The position numbers and the translations under genes are program-made. A DNA stretch of 64,000 bases from Pseudomonas sp. MYb327. Lineage in GTDB: Bacteria > Pseudomonadota > Gammaproteobacteria > Pseudomonadales > Pseudomonadaceae. The notes under the pieces were generated by a model that did not search any database, was not told where the DNA came from, and saw only the letters and a program-made list of their open reading frames with translations. Below, one piece after another: positions 28,530 through 39,571 of this stretch. The stretch spans positions 124,001 to 188,000 of the forward strand of contig NZ_CP159258.1 of NCBI RefSeq assembly GCF_040438925.1, in the 5' to 3' direction. Within the stretch, counting starts at the first letter, position 1, and each line of letters starts with the position of its first letter.

Positions 28530-30239
28530 ATGCGCATCGAACCTCGCCTGTTGCCCGCCACCCTGCCATTCCTCGGTGATATTCCGCCGCTGCTGACCCG
28601 TCTGTACGCGGCGCGGGGTGTGCAGTCCGAGGCCGAACTGGACAAGAGCCTGGCGCGGCTGATTCCGTTCCAGCAACTCAAGGGCATCGAGGCTGCCGTG
28701 GATTTGCTGGTCACCGCGCTCGAACAGCGGCAGCGGATCCTGATCGTCGGCGACTTCGATGCTGACGGCGCGACGGCCAGCACCGTCGGCACCCTGGGCT
28801 TGCGCCTGTTGGGCGCGGCTCACGTCGATTATCTGGTGCCGAACCGCTTTGACTACGGCTACGGCCTGACGCCGGAAATCGTCGCGGTGGCGCTGGAGCG
28901 TCAGCCTCAATTGCTGATCACCGTGGACAACGGTATCTCCAGCGTCGAAGGCGTGGCGGCGGCGAAAAAGGCCGGCCTTAACGTGCTGGTTACCGATCAC
29001 CACTTGCCCGGTGACGAACTGCCGCTGGCCGATGCCATTGTCAATCCGAACCAGCCGGGTTGTGAGTTTCCGAGCAAGGCGCTCGCCGGCGTCGGGGTGA
29101 TTTTCTATGTACTGATGGCGCTGCGTGCACGCTTGCGCAGCTTGGGCTGGTACGAAAACAAGCCGCAGCCGAACATCGGCGAATTGCTCGACCTGGTGGC
29201 GCTGGGAAGCGTCGCCGACGTGGTGCCGCTGGATGCCAACAACCGGATTCTGGTGCACCAAGGCCTGGAGCGAATTCGCGCCGGACGTGCCCGGCCGGGG
29301 ATCAAGGCCATTCTCGAAGTGGCCAAGCGTGACCATGCGCGCATTACGTCCACCGACCTGGGGTTCATTGTCGGCCCACGGCTGAATGCGGCAGGTCGCC
29401 TGGATGACATGAGCTTGGGCATCGAATGCCTGCTCACCGAAGACGCGGGCCTGGCCCGTGAAATGGCCGCGCAACTGGACGGCATGAACCAGGACCGCAA
29501 ATCCATCGAGCAGGGCATGCAGCGGGAAGCGCTGGCGCAGCTCAAGGACTTGCCGGTGGAATCGATGCCGTTTGGTTTGTGCCTGTTCGATGCCGAATGG
29601 CACCAGGGCGTCATCGGTATCCTCGCGTCGCGTATGAAAGAGCGTTATTTCCGTCCGACCATTGCCTTTGCCGATGCCGGAGACGGTCTGCTCAAGGGTT
29701 CGGGACGTTCCGTCCAGGGCTTTCATATCCGTGACGCATTGAGCGTCGTAGCGGCGCAGCATCCAAATCTGATCACCAAGTACGGCGGTCATGCGATGGC
29801 CGCCGGCCTGACGTTGCCGGAAGCGAATTTTCCGTTGTTTGCCGAAGCCTTTGACGCTGAAGTGCGTAGGCAAATGCGTGAAGAAGACTTGACCGGGCGT
29901 TTGCTGTCGGACGGCACTCTGGCGGTCGAGGAATTTCACCTGGAACTGGCCCGCGCGCTGCGCCATGCCGGACCTTGGGGGCAGCATTTCCCGGAGCCGT
30001 TGTTTCACGGGGTGTTTCAGCTGATCGAGCAGCGCGTGGTCGGCGAACGGCACCTGAAAGTAGTGCTCAGGAGTGAATGCGGTTCGGTCAAGCTAGACGG
30101 CATTGCCTTTGGTATCGACCGTGACGTGTGGCCGAATCCGACGATCAAGTGGGTGGAGTTGGCCTACAAACTCGACGTTAACGAGTTTCGCGGTAACGAG
30201 ACTGTCCAGCTGATGATTGCCCACATCGAACCGCGATAG
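28530..30239 (+). CDS. recJ: Single-stranded-DNA-specific exonuclease RecJ
   Basis: 569 residues. DHH-superfamily motifs are complete: VGDFDADGATAS, VTDHHLPGDELP with AIVNPNQPG, and LVALGSVADVVPL. The DHHA1 part has GGHAMAAGLTLPE, and the OB-like C-terminal domain follows. RecJ degrades ssDNA 5'-3' in RecF-pathway recombination and mismatch repair. The ATG at 28530 (MRIEPRLLPATLPFLGD) matches the P. aeruginosa N-terminus; a TTG eight codons earlier is less likely. Confidence 0.95.
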   Translation: MRIEPRLLPATLPFLGDIPPLLTRLYAARGVQSEAELDKSLARLIPFQQLKGIEAAVDLLVTALEQRQRILIVGDFDADGATASTVGTLGLRLLGAAHVDYLVPNRFDYGYGLTPEIVAVALERQPQLLITVDNGISSVEGVAAAKKAGLNVLVTDHHLPGDELPLADAIVNPNQPGCEFPSKALAGVGVIFYVLMALRARLRSLGWYENKPQPNIGELLDLVALGSVADVVPLDANNRILVHQGLERIRAGRARPGIKAILEVAKRDHARITSTDLGFIVGPRLNAAGRLDDMSLGIECLLTEDAGLAREMAAQLDGMNQDRKSIEQGMQREALAQLKDLPVESMPFGLCLFDAEWHQGVIGILASRMKERYFRPTIAFADAGDGLLKGSGRSVQGFHIRDALSVVAAQHPNLITKYGGHAMAAGLTLPEANFPLFAEAFDAEVRRQMREEDLTGRLLSDGTLAVEEFHLELARALRHAGPWGQHFPEPLFHGVFQLIEQRVVGERHLKVVLRSECGSVKLDGIAFGIDRDVWPNPTIKWVELAYKLDVNEFRGNETVQLMIAHIEPR

Positions 30240-30243
30240 CTTT

Positions 30244-30273
30244 TGTGGCGAGGGAGCAAGCGCCCTCGCCACA
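30244..30273. repeat. Short REP-like palindrome (family C core) after recJ
   Basis: TGTGGCGAGGG (30244-30254) and CCCTCGCCACA (30263-30273) are perfect 11-bp inverses around an eight-base loop, five bases after the recJ stop. It looks like a family C unit that has lost its middle, and it may serve as a 3' hairpin. Confidence 0.75.
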
Positions 30274-30465
30274 GTGTCTGTGTTTTCAATTCATGAACCC
30301 TCCCTCATTCCTCGTTGTCGACTAGGCTCTAAGCACTGCTTGATTGGCCTTGTGACGTCTTGTCGAATTTTTTGCCCGCGGGGGCGGGTGCTCCACTCTT
30401 TTCCTGTCACTCGTGGACTATTCAATCAGAACCCTGGAGCCTGACCATTGATCGAGAGGTGCCCC

Positions 30466-31572
30466 ATGAGTCTGCTGCTTGAACCCTATACCCTTCGCCA
30501 ACTGACCCTGCTCAACCGAATTGCTGTCTCGCCGATGTGCCAGTATTCCAGCGTCGATGGCCTGGCCAATGACTGGCACCTGGTGCACCTCGGCAGCCGC
30601 GCTATCGGCGGTGCGGGGCTGATATTTACCGAAGCCACGGCGGTCACGGCCGACGGGCGCATCACCGCGCAAGACCTTGGCCTGTGGAATGATGAACAGA
30701 TCGAGCCCTTGCAACGAATCACCCGCTTCATTACCGCTCAGGGCGCCGTCGCCGGCATCCAATTGGCTCACGCCGGGCGCAAGGCCAGTACCTATCGACC
30801 ATGGCTGGGCAAGCATGGCAGCGTCAAAGCCGAAGAGGGCGGCTGGCTGCCGGTAGGCCCATCAGCCATTGCCTTCGATCCACAACACACACAACCCAAG
30901 CAGCTCGACGAAGCCGAAATCGCCGATGTCATTCAGGCTTTTGTCGATGCGGCCAGGCGTGCGCTAACGGCTGGTTTCAAAGTGGTGGAGATACACGCAG
31001 CCCATGGTTATCTGCTGCACCAATTTCTTTCGCCCCTGAGTAATCAGCGACGCGATCAATATGGCGGGTCATTCGAAAACCGCATCCGGTTGGTGTTACA
31101 GGTCACCGAAGCGGTGCGTGCCGTGTGGCCGGAAGAGTTGCCGCTGTTTGTCCGGGTCTCGGCCACCGACTGGGTGGAAGACGGCTGGAATCCCGATGAA
31201 ACCGTCGAGCTGGCGCGGCGCCTCAAAGTTTTGGGCGTGGACCTGATCGATGTTTCCTCGGGCGGCACGGCGGCCAACGCGGAAATTCCTACAGGGCCTG
31301 GTTACCAGACTCGTTTCGCCGAGCGCGTACGCAAAGAATCAGAAATCGCCACCGGCACCGTGGGAATGATTACCGAGCCGGCGCAAGCCGAGCACATTTT
31401 GCGCACCTGTCAGGCGGACATCATTTTCCTCGCCCGAGAGCTTTTGCGTGACCCGTACTGGCCGCTGCACGCGGACGACGATCTGGGCGGACGCAAGGCG
31501 ATCTGGCCGGCGCAGTATCAGCGGGCGACCCATCGTGATCAGCCCATTCATGAATCGGATTTGCGTGAGTAA
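30466..31572 (+). CDS. NADH:flavin oxidoreductase, Old Yellow Enzyme (YqjM/XenA-like)
   Basis: 368 residues. The OYE barrel starts LLLEPYTLRQLTLLNRIAVSPMCQYSS; the Cys in MCQY is the one that tunes FMN in the YqjM/XenA subgroup. GGAGLIFTEATAV, IQLAHAGRKAS, EIHAAHGYLLHQFLSPLSNQR (substrate-binding His pair) and RYGG-like QYGGSFENRIR are all present. FMN-dependent reduction of activated C=C bonds using NAD(P)H is expected; the natural substrate is unknown. The ATG at 30466 follows GAGAGGTGCCCC. A terminator shared with convergent glpD follows. Confidence 0.9.
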   Translation: MSLLLEPYTLRQLTLLNRIAVSPMCQYSSVDGLANDWHLVHLGSRAIGGAGLIFTEATAVTADGRITAQDLGLWNDEQIEPLQRITRFITAQGAVAGIQLAHAGRKASTYRPWLGKHGSVKAEEGGWLPVGPSAIAFDPQHTQPKQLDEAEIADVIQAFVDAARRALTAGFKVVEIHAAHGYLLHQFLSPLSNQRRDQYGGSFENRIRLVLQVTEAVRAVWPEELPLFVRVSATDWVEDGWNPDETVELARRLKVLGVDLIDVSSGGTAANAEIPTGPGYQTRFAERVRKESEIATGTVGMITEPAQAEHILRTCQADIIFLARELLRDPYWPLHADDDLGGRKAIWPAQYQRATHRDQPIHESDLRE

Positions 31573-31595
31573 AACTATCAGGAAGAACTGATAAA

Positions 31596-31627
31596 AAAGC
31601 CCCTGAATCGTGAGATTCAGGGGCTTT
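31596..31627. terminator. Bidirectional terminator between the OYE gene and glpD
   Basis: AAAGCCCCTGAATC (31596-31609) pairs perfectly with GATTCAGGGGCTTT (31614-31627) around GTGA, with A/T runs on both sides. Confidence 0.92.
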
Positions 31628-31645
31628 CGTTTATCCGGTCAGCGA

Positions 31646-33184
31646 TCAGGCCGCTTCGATCTTGCTGCGGTTCTGCTCGACCTTGTTCAGGTAATCCCTG
31701 AGCTTGTCCTGTTCTGCTGCCGTGGTGAACAAACCGAGCTTGCTGCGACGCCACAGGATGTCCTGCGCGGTGGTCGCCCACTCTTCGCTGCACAGGTAAT
31801 CCACTTCACGGGTGTAGAGGCCGCCGCCGATGTGCTCGCCCATGTCGCTCAGGTTTTCTACACCGTCGAGCATGCGCCAGGTGCGACTGCCGTAGGTGGT
31901 GGCCCAGCGCCGCGAAATTTCGGTCGGGACCCAATCGTACTTGTCACGGATCAGCGAACTCAGCGCTTGCGGGGTAGTCATGTCTTCGCCGCCCGGCAGA
32001 GGAGCGTTCGCGGTCCAGCCTGGCTGGATGTCCTGGAAGTACGGCGCCAGTTGCGCCAGTGCCGATTCCGCGAGTTTGCGATAAGTGGTCAGCTTGCCGC
32101 CAAACACTGACAATAGCGGCGCTTCGTCGCCACTGCCCGACAACGCCAGGGTGTAATCGCGGGTGACGGCCGACGGATTGTCAGACTCGTCGTTGCACAG
32201 CGGGCGAACACCCGAGTAGCTGTGCAGGATATCGTCGCGGCTGATCTGCTTCTTGAAGTGAGCATTGACCACGTTCAACAGGTAATCGGTTTCGCCATCA
32301 GTGATCGCCACTTTCGCCGGGTCCCCAGTGTACTCGCGGTCAGTGGTGCCGATCAGGGTGAAGTGGTTCAGGTACGGGATAGTGAAAACGATGCGCTGAT
32401 CTTCGTTTTGCAGAATGTGCGCGTGCTCCCCTTCGTACAACTTCGGCACGATCAAGTGACTGCCCTGGATCAGGCGGATGCCGTAAGGTGATTCCATCTT
32501 CAGGTCGTCGCGAATGAACTTGGCTACCCATGGGCCGGCCGCGTTTACCAAAGCCTTGGCACGAATCGAAAACAGGCTGCCATCGAGGCGTTCCAAATGC
32601 AGGTGCCACAGGCCTTTGGTGCGACGTGCGCTGACGCAACGGGTCTGGGTATGAACGTGAGCGCCTTTTTCCCGGGCCGCCATGGCGTTCAGTACCACCA
32701 GGCGCGCATCGTCGACCCAGCAATCGGAATATTCGAAGCCTTTGGTGATCTCGCCTTTCAACGCGCTGTCCGGGCCGAATTTCAGGCTTTTCGAACCGGC
32801 GAGTTGTTCCCGTTTGCCGAGGTTGTCATACAGAAACAGGCCCGCGCGGATCATCCAGGCCGGTCGAAGATGCGGCCGGTGCGGCAGCACAAAGCGCATT
32901 TGCTTGACGATGTGCGGAGCTTTGGTCAGCAGCACTTCACGCTCGGCCAAGGCTTCGCGCACCAGGCGGAATTCGTAATGTTCGAGATAGCGCAGGCCGC
33001 CGTGGATCAGCTTGCTGCTGGCTGACGAGGTATGGCTGGCCAGATCATCTTTTTCGCAAAGGAACACCGAGAGGCCGCGCCCGGCAGCATCAGCCGCAAT
33101 CCCCACGCCATTGATCCCGCCACCGATGACGGCGATATCGTAGACCTCGGCAAGAGGGGGCGAAGACAAAATGGAAGTGGGCAT
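31646..33184 (-). CDS. glpD: Glycerol-3-phosphate dehydrogenase (FAD, aerobic)
   Basis: 512 residues, the P. aeruginosa length. FAD-binding GXGXXG appears as YDIAVIGGGINGVGIAADAAGRG, then SSKLIHGGLRYLEHYEFRLV. The substrate-region GTTDREYTGDP and a C-terminal helical domain from about residue 390 are present. The enzyme is a peripheral inner-membrane protein that oxidises glycerol-3-phosphate to DHAP and passes electrons to ubiquinone. The ATG at 33184 has GAGG eight bases upstream; a TTG two codons earlier is less likely. A GlpR-like palindrome lies 44 bases upstream of the start. Confidence 0.96.
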   Translation of the reverse strand: MPTSILSSPPLAEVYDIAVIGGGINGVGIAADAAGRGLSVFLCEKDDLASHTSSASSKLIHGGLRYLEHYEFRLVREALAEREVLLTKAPHIVKQMRFVLPHRPHLRPAWMIRAGLFLYDNLGKREQLAGSKSLKFGPDSALKGEITKGFEYSDCWVDDARLVVLNAMAAREKGAHVHTQTRCVSARRTKGLWHLHLERLDGSLFSIRAKALVNAAGPWVAKFIRDDLKMESPYGIRLIQGSHLIVPKLYEGEHAHILQNEDQRIVFTIPYLNHFTLIGTTDREYTGDPAKVAITDGETDYLLNVVNAHFKKQISRDDILHSYSGVRPLCNDESDNPSAVTRDYTLALSGSGDEAPLLSVFGGKLTTYRKLAESALAQLAPYFQDIQPGWTANAPLPGGEDMTTPQALSSLIRDKYDWVPTEISRRWATTYGSRTWRMLDGVENLSDMGEHIGGGLYTREVDYLCSEEWATTAQDILWRRSKLGLFTTAAEQDKLRDYLNKVEQNRSKIEAA

Positions 33185-33227
33185 CGGCAAGGCCTCGGTA
33201 CTTTTTTGATTTTCTGTATTTGAAATC

Positions 33228-33241
33228 GAACATTAATGTTC
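33228..33241. promoter_or_regulatory. Putative GlpR operator upstream of glpD
   Basis: GAACATTAATGTTC is a perfect 14-bp palindrome between glpR and glpD, in an AT-rich stretch. The ATGTTC half-site matches the core of the known GlpR box in enterics. A similar half-site, CGAACATT, lies at 33331. On the glpD strand, TAATAT sits just upstream as a possible -10, so a repressor here would block transcription. Confidence 0.6.
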
Positions 33242-33359
33242 ATTTGCGAAAATATTAGCCCATAAAGACGCGCACAGCCAGTCAGCTTCGATTGAAAATA
33301 CTCATCGAAGGGCGGTTAAAGGAAAATTTACGAACATTTTTGAGGGGGGAATGAGTTTT

Positions 33360-33424
33360 GTAGGAGCTGGCTTGCTGGCGATGGCGATCTCAAAGGCGCC
33401 AAAGCCGGCAAGCCGGGCTCCTAC
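33360..33424. repeat. REP-type inverted pair (family A)
   Basis: GTAGGAGCTGGCTTGCTGGCG faces GCCGGCAAGCCGGGCTCCTAC, with a short unique centre. It sits between glpR (stop) and the glpD promoter region. Confidence 0.85.
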
Positions 33425-33447
33425 GGGTCGTTCAACCGACGTTGCGG

Positions 33448-34203
33448 TTAAACAACCTCCAGCCGAACCTTGTGCTGATTTAACAGCTGCGCCAGCGCAG
33501 GGGAAGGCTGCTGATCGGTGACCAGGCAATCAACCAGGCTGATTGGTCCCAAGCGAATCATGGCATTGCGCCCGAACTTGCTGGAGTCAGCCGCAAGGAT
33601 CACCTGCCGAGCGTTGGCGATGATCGCCTGGGACACCCGCACTTCCTGATAATCGAAATCCAGCAGGCTGCCATCTTCATCGATGCCGCTGATGCCGACC
33701 AAGGCGAAGTCGACCTTGAACTGGTTGATGAAGTCGACACTGGCCTGACCGACGACACCACCATCGCGTCGTACGTTGCCGCCGGTCAGCAGAACGTCGA
33801 AGTCGTCCTTGGCGCTGAGCATCGAGGCGACGTGCAGGTTGTTGGTGATGATTTTCAGGTGGCTGTGATTGAGCAGCGCCCGAGCGATGGATTCGGTGGT
33901 CGTACCGATATTGATAAACAGCGAGGCATGATCGGGGATCTGTGCTGCGATCGCTTCACCAATACGCTGTTTTTCATCGCGCATCTGATCGGCGCGCATG
34001 GCGTAGGCGGTGTTTTCGACGCTGGAGTCGTAAGCCGCGCCGCCGTGATAGCGACGCAACAAATTGGCTTCCGCCAGCTGATTGATGTCGCGGCGAATGG
34101 TCTGCGGGGTAACAACGAACAGCGTGGCCATTTCCTCGATGCTGACATAGCCGCGCTCGCGGACCAGTTCGAGGATTTGCTGCTGGCGGGGAGGCAGATT
34201 CAT
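33448..34203 (-). CDS. glpR: Glycerol-3-phosphate regulon repressor GlpR (DeoR family)
   Basis: 251 residues. The DeoR-type helix-turn-helix covers residues 1-57 ([51 protein letters not shown]). The sugar-phosphate-binding domain follows, with [18 protein letters not shown] and [24 protein letters not shown]. It represses glp genes and is released by glycerol-3-phosphate. Its place between glpK and glpD is the usual Pseudomonas arrangement, which supports the name strongly. Confidence 0.95.
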   Translation of the reverse strand: MNLPPRQQQILELVRERGYVSIEEMATLFVVTPQTIRRDINQLAEANLLRRYHGGAAYDSSVENTAYAMRADQMRDEKQRIGEAIAAQIPDHASLFINIGTTTESIARALLNHSHLKIITNNLHVASMLSAKDDFDVLLTGGNVRRDGGVVGQASVDFINQFKVDFALVGISGIDEDGSLLDFDYQEVRVSQAIIANARQVILAADSSKFGRNAMIRLGPISLVDCLVTDQQPSPALAQLLNQHKVRLEVV

Positions 34204-34298
34204 GGGGCGTCCTTGGGGCTGCCGTACAAAATTTGCCCATGATGCCGCAGGAATCCGCTCCCTGCCAGTTACAACCGGAAACGCGTCCGGACCATGGC

Positions 34299-35849
<1,551 letters not shown>

Positions 35850-35879
35850 TTAAGTGGGCAGTATCACGCGTCAACGGTA

Positions 35880-36731
35880 TCAAGAAATTCTTGGTTTGCC
35901 GTCAATGGCCGGTGTTGTGTCCTTTGTAGCAGGTGCGGTGCCTGGCAGATGGCGGGCGATGAGCCCGCGATACGCCGCGGCGCCGAGGCAGGCACCGACA
36001 ATCGGGGCAAAAACAGGTACCAGGAAGTACGGAATGTCGCGCCCGCCGGTGAAGGAAATATCACCCCAGCCGGCGAAGAAGGTCATCAGTTTTGGGCCGA
36101 AATCACGGGCAGGGTTCATCGCGAACCCAGTCAACGGTCCCATCGAACTGCCAATTACCGCAATCAGCAAACCGATGAGGATGGGCGCGAGCGGGCCGTT
36201 CGGCAGGCCATTGTTGTCGTCAGTCAGGGACATGATCACACCCATGAGGATGGCGGTGATGATCACTTCAACCAGAAATGCCTGGGCGGTGGACAGGCTC
36301 GGGTTGGGGAAGGTGGAAAACACCGACGCCAATTCAAGGCTGGCTTCGGTGCCGCGAACCATATGGTGAGTTTGTTCGAAATCGAAGAACAGGTTGCTGT
36401 ACAGCGTGTACACCAACAGTGCACCACAAAAGGCTCCCGCTACCTGAGCAAAAATATAGAACGGCAGTTTGCGCTTTTCGAAGTCGGCGAAAATGCTCAG
36501 CGCAATGCTGACAGCCGGGTTGAGATGAGCGCCGGAAACCCCGGCAGTCAGATAGATCGCCATGCTGACGCCAACGCCCCAGATGATGCTGATTTCCCAC
36601 AGGCCAAAGCTGGCACCCGCGACCTTGAGCGCAGCAACGCAACCCGTACCGAAAAAGATAAGCAGAGCCGTGCCGAGAAACTCGGCCATGCATTGGCTCG
36701 AGAGCGATGGTTGTTGTAGAGCGGTTGTCAT
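35880..36731 (-). CDS. glpF: Glycerol uptake facilitator (aquaglyceroporin)
   Basis: 283 residues with six membrane helices and both half-helix NPA loops: GAHLNPAVSIAL and GFAMNPARDFGPK. An Asp follows the second NPA-Arg (NPARD), as in glycerol-conducting channels. It passes glycerol through the inner membrane by facilitated diffusion. First gene of the glpF-glpK run; the promoter should lie in the 367-bp gap before ybaK, but I did not find an operator as clear as that of glpD. Confidence 0.96.
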   Translation of the reverse strand: MTTALQQPSLSSQCMAEFLGTALLIFFGTGCVAALKVAGASFGLWEISIIWGVGVSMAIYLTAGVSGAHLNPAVSIALSIFADFEKRKLPFYIFAQVAGAFCGALLVYTLYSNLFFDFEQTHHMVRGTEASLELASVFSTFPNPSLSTAQAFLVEVIITAILMGVIMSLTDDNNGLPNGPLAPILIGLLIAVIGSSMGPLTGFAMNPARDFGPKLMTFFAGWGDISFTGGRDIPYFLVPVFAPIVGACLGAAAYRGLIARHLPGTAPATKDTTPAIDGKPRIS

Positions 36732-37098
36732 TCAAACCTCATTTTTATTTTCTGGCGCTTTTTTCAAATCATGGTCGAAGCGCGTTTTTCACTGAGGCAG
36801 GATCCCCATCCTGTTCTCGGCTGACTCTCGGGTGCTGCGTTGAAACAATGGTGCATGATTCAGATTCGAAAAAATATAGACAAGAAACGCTACTGTCAAA
36901 GGTCGAAAGTGAACCGTCAGTCACAAATTAACTATTAGTTGTATGAATGATCGTGGCGCTGATTAGGCAAATGGGTAACGAGTGAGACATAAATTCGCAC
37001 CAGGAATTTTGAAACATTCCTGCCATGGAGCCTTTTGCGAATCTATGTCCTAGAATCGGGCGCAGTATTTTTCTACTGCCGCGCAGTCTGGAGCTGTC
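36732..37098. other. Divergent promoter region glpF / ybaK
   Basis: A 367-bp gap, AT-richer than the surrounding genes, with no credible coding frame. It should contain the glpF promoter (minus) and the ybaK promoter (plus). A partial inverted motif, GGTCGAAAGTGAACC (36901-36915), could be a degenerate GlpR site, but I rate it weakly. Confidence 0.5.
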
Positions 37099-37569
37099 AT
37101 GACCCCCGCATTGGATTTGTTGAAAAAGGTTCGGGCCGAACACCGTGTGCACAGTTACGAACATGACCCGAAGGCCGCATCCTATGGATTGGAGGCCGCG
37201 GAAAAACTCGGATTGGACCCGGCGCAAGTGTTCAAGACCTTGCTGGCGGCCAGTGAAAAAGGTGAGTTGCTGGTGGCGGTAGTTCCGGTTGGCGGGAGTC
37301 TGGATTTGAAGGGGCTGGCTCATGCGGCCGGGGTGAAAAAAGTCGAAATGGCGGACCCTGCGGCAGCGCAGCGTTCAACGGGGTATCTGTTGGGCGGTAT
37401 CAGCCCGTTGGGGCAAAAGAAGCGCTTGCGTACATTTATCGACAACTCGGCCCAACCCTTGGCGAGCATCTTTGTCAGTGCCGGTCGACGCGGTCTGGAA
37501 GTCGAATTGGCACCCGCCGTGCTCGCCGAACATACCCAGGCGAAGTTCGCCGATATCGGCCGCGCTTGA
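37099..37569 (+). CDS. ybaK: Cys-tRNA(Pro) deacylase YbaK (EbsC)
   Basis: 156 residues, one YbaK/EbsC domain. The family features are [37 protein letters not shown] with the Lys (VFKTL) used in trans-editing, [21 protein letters not shown] and [15 protein letters not shown]. It hydrolyses Cys misattached to tRNA-Pro in the cytoplasm. The phzF-like gene follows 20 bases later with its own AAGGAG site, so the two are probably co-transcribed. Confidence 0.93.
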   Translation: MTPALDLLKKVRAEHRVHSYEHDPKAASYGLEAAEKLGLDPAQVFKTLLAASEKGELLVAVVPVGGSLDLKGLAHAAGVKKVEMADPAAAQRSTGYLLGGISPLGQKKRLRTFIDNSAQPLASIFVSAGRRGLEVELAPAVLAEHTQAKFADIGRA

Positions 37570-37589
37570 GCTTATAAAGGAGAAGTCTC

Positions 37590-38372
37590 ATGCAGCTTGA
37601 GTTTCATCAGGTCGACGCGTTCAGTGATCGGCCATTTGCTGGCAACCCGGCGATGGTTTATCGGTTGGATGCCTGGCTCGCCGATGAGTTGATGCAGAAA
37701 ATTGCCGCCGAGCACAATCTGGCCGAAACCGCTTTCGTGGTGCGTGAAGGTCAGGGCTGGCACATCCGCTGGTTTACTCCGACCACTGAGGTTCCGCTGT
37801 GCGGTCATGCGACCCTCGCCAGTGCTTATGTGCTGTTTGAAATCTACAAAGAACCGGTTGAACGCCTGGACTTCATCTGCAAGTCCGGCCCATTGAGTGT
37901 GAGTCGTGAAGGTGGGCGCCTGTGGCTGGATTTTCCGGCGATCGTACCGTCGGAAGTGGGCGTAACCCTGGATGTCGAACGCGCGCTGGGCGTTGAAGCC
38001 GTCGATGTGTTGGGATCGAATGAACTGTTCGTGGTGTTGGAGTCTGAGCAGGCGGTACTCGACTGTCAGCCGGATATGCTCGCGCTGGCCCGGTTGCCAT
38101 GGCTGGGCGCTATCGTCACCGCACGGGGCAGCCAGCACGATTTCGTCTCGCGCTACTTCGCGCCGGCCATTGGCATCAACGAAGACCCGGTGACCGGATC
38201 GACCCATTGCAGCCTGATTCCGTACTGGTCTGCGCGATTGGGCAAGTCGAGCCTGACGGCGTATCAGTGTTCGACGCGGGGTGGGGAGTTGTTTTGTCGG
38301 CTGGAAGGGGATCGAGTGAAGATTGGCGGGAGTGCGACGCTTGTCGCGAGTGGAACGCTATTGTTGGGCTGA
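37590..38372 (+). CDS. PhzF family phenazine-biosynthesis-like isomerase
   Basis: 260 residues. The start MQLEFHQVDAFSDRPFAGNPAMVY, catalytic-Glu segment HNLAETAFVV, EVPLCGHATLASA and the C-terminal GINEDPVTGSTHCSLIPYW are all PhzF-fold signatures. PhzF proper isomerises DHHA in phenazine synthesis. No other phz gene is near, so this is one of the many PhzF paralogues of unknown substrate rather than a phenazine enzyme. Cytoplasmic. The ATG has AAGGAG nine bases upstream. Confidence 0.9.
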   Translation: MQLEFHQVDAFSDRPFAGNPAMVYRLDAWLADELMQKIAAEHNLAETAFVVREGQGWHIRWFTPTTEVPLCGHATLASAYVLFEIYKEPVERLDFICKSGPLSVSREGGRLWLDFPAIVPSEVGVTLDVERALGVEAVDVLGSNELFVVLESEQAVLDCQPDMLALARLPWLGAIVTARGSQHDFVSRYFAPAIGINEDPVTGSTHCSLIPYWSARLGKSSLTAYQCSTRGGELFCRLEGDRVKIGGSATLVASGTLLLG

Positions 38373-38376
38373 CAGC

Positions 38377-38453
38377 AAAAGATCGCAGCCTGCGGCAGTT
38401 CCTACAGGGTTATGTATACACCTTGTAGGAGCTGTCGCAGGCTGCGATCTTTT
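38377..38453. repeat. REP-type inverted pair (family D, GATCGCAGCCTGCGGCAG)
   Basis: The 22-base arms (38377-38398 and 38432-38453) are inverses with one mismatch, core GATCGCAGCCTGCGGCAG. Inside them a TCCTACAG/TGTAGGA pair extends the stem. It lies five bases after the phzF stop and nine before the ABC ATPase stop, so it separates two convergent genes and can act as terminator for both. A half unit is at 56424. Confidence 0.87.
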
Positions 38454-38461
38454 GATCTTTA

Positions 38462-39571
38462 TCAGTGCGCGGTGCTGAAGCGCCGAACGCCAGATTCTAC
38501 GGCAGGAATCTGCGCCGCCGTACTTCCCGAAGCCTGGAATAACACCAGATGCTCCGCCGCGACACGAATGCCAACCTCTGCACCCACCAGATGATCAACA
38601 TGACTCGCAAAGATCGACTCCAGTTGCGCACCAGTCGGTAACTGCAATCGATACAAAGTCGAAGCACCCAGGAAGGTCTTGCCAACGATCCGGGCCTTCA
38701 GCGCGCTGTCCGGCGCATAGACGATATCGTCCGGACGCAGCAACACATCCACCGCACCACCGACCGGCCAGGTATAGGCACGATTGCCGCGCAGTTCACC
38801 CAACTCTGTCTGCACCGATTCCGGGCTGCTCAGTTGTCCGCGAATGAAATAACCCTGACCGATGAAGCTGGCGACATAAGGCGTCAGCGGTTCGTGATAG
38901 AGGTTGTAGGGCGTGTCCCACTGTTCCAGCCGACCCTCCTTGAACACGCCGACGTGATCGCTGACGGCGAAGGCTTCTTCCTGATCGTGGGTGACCAGAA
39001 TCGCGCTGGTGCCGCGGGCCTTGAGAATGTCGCGCACTTCGTGGCTGAGCTTGCGGCGCAATTCGCCATCAAGGTTGGAGAACGGTTCATCGAGCAGCAA
39101 CAGTTGCGGTTCCGGCGCCAGGGCGCGGGCCAGGGCGACGCGTTGCTGCTGGCCACCGGAAAGCTCGTGGGGGAACCGCTTGCCGAGGTTTTTCAGGTTA
39201 ACCAGTTCCAGCAACTCTTCGGTGACGCGATCCTTGTGGGGATGCTTGCGAATGCCGAAGGCGATGTTGTCGGCCACGCTCAGGTGCGGAAACAGCGCAT
39301 AGTCCTGGAACACCATGCCGATACGGCGCTTTTCCGGGGCGAGGGTGAACCCGGCGCTGGAGATGGTCTCGCCAGCGAGCTGGATATCGCCTTCGTGCAC
39401 CGGTTCGAATCCGGCAATCGCGCGCAGGGTGGTGGTTTTGCCGCAGCCCGAAGAGCCGAGCAGGCAACCGATGTCGCCGGCGTTCAAATGCAGGTTGAGG
39501 TTCTGCACCACGCGCTGGTCTTGATAGCCGCAGGCGAGGTTGCGCAGGTTGAGCAGTAATGGCTGGCTCAT
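38462..39571 (-). CDS. ABC transporter ATP-binding protein (PotA/FbpC-like)
   Basis: 369 residues. Walker A is [17 protein letters not shown], then the Q-loop [11 protein letters not shown], the signature [16 protein letters not shown], Walker [13 protein letters not shown] and the switch His in [14 protein letters not shown] domain makes up the last ~110 residues. This is the build of spermidine/putrescine, Fe3+ or thiamine importers. No permease or binding protein is adjacent. Its ATG overlaps the argF stop as ATGA, so it is translationally coupled to argF; the same pair exists in P. aeruginosa. Substrate unknown. A longer open frame runs upstream through argF but is not protein-like. Confidence 0.9.
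   Translation of the reverse strand: MSQPLLLNLRNLACGYQDQRVVQNLNLHLNAGDIGCLLGSSGCGKTTTLRAIAGFEPVHEGDIQLAGETISSAGFTLAPEKRRIGMVFQDYALFPHLSVADNIAFGIRKHPHKDRVTEELLELVNLKNLGKRFPHELSGGQQQRVALARALAPEPQLLLLDEPFSNLDGELRRKLSHEVRDILKARGTSAILVTHDQEEAFAVSDHVGVFKEGRLEQWDTPYNLYHEPLTPYVASFIGQGYFIRGQLSSPESVQTELGELRGNRAYTWPVGGAVDVLLRPDDIVYAPDSALKARIVGKTFLGASTLYRLQLPTGAQLESIFASHVDHLVGAEVGIRVAAEHLVLFQASGSTAAQIPAVESGVRRFSTAH

Noticed and set aside
36901..36915. GGTCGAAAGTGAACC as a GlpR operator before glpF
   Set aside because: The palindrome is imperfect and lacks the ATGTTC core seen before glpD; mentioned only as a weak possibility.
37590..38372. Phenazine biosynthesis
   Set aside because: Only a PhzF-fold paralogue is present; no phzA-E or phzG neighbours.
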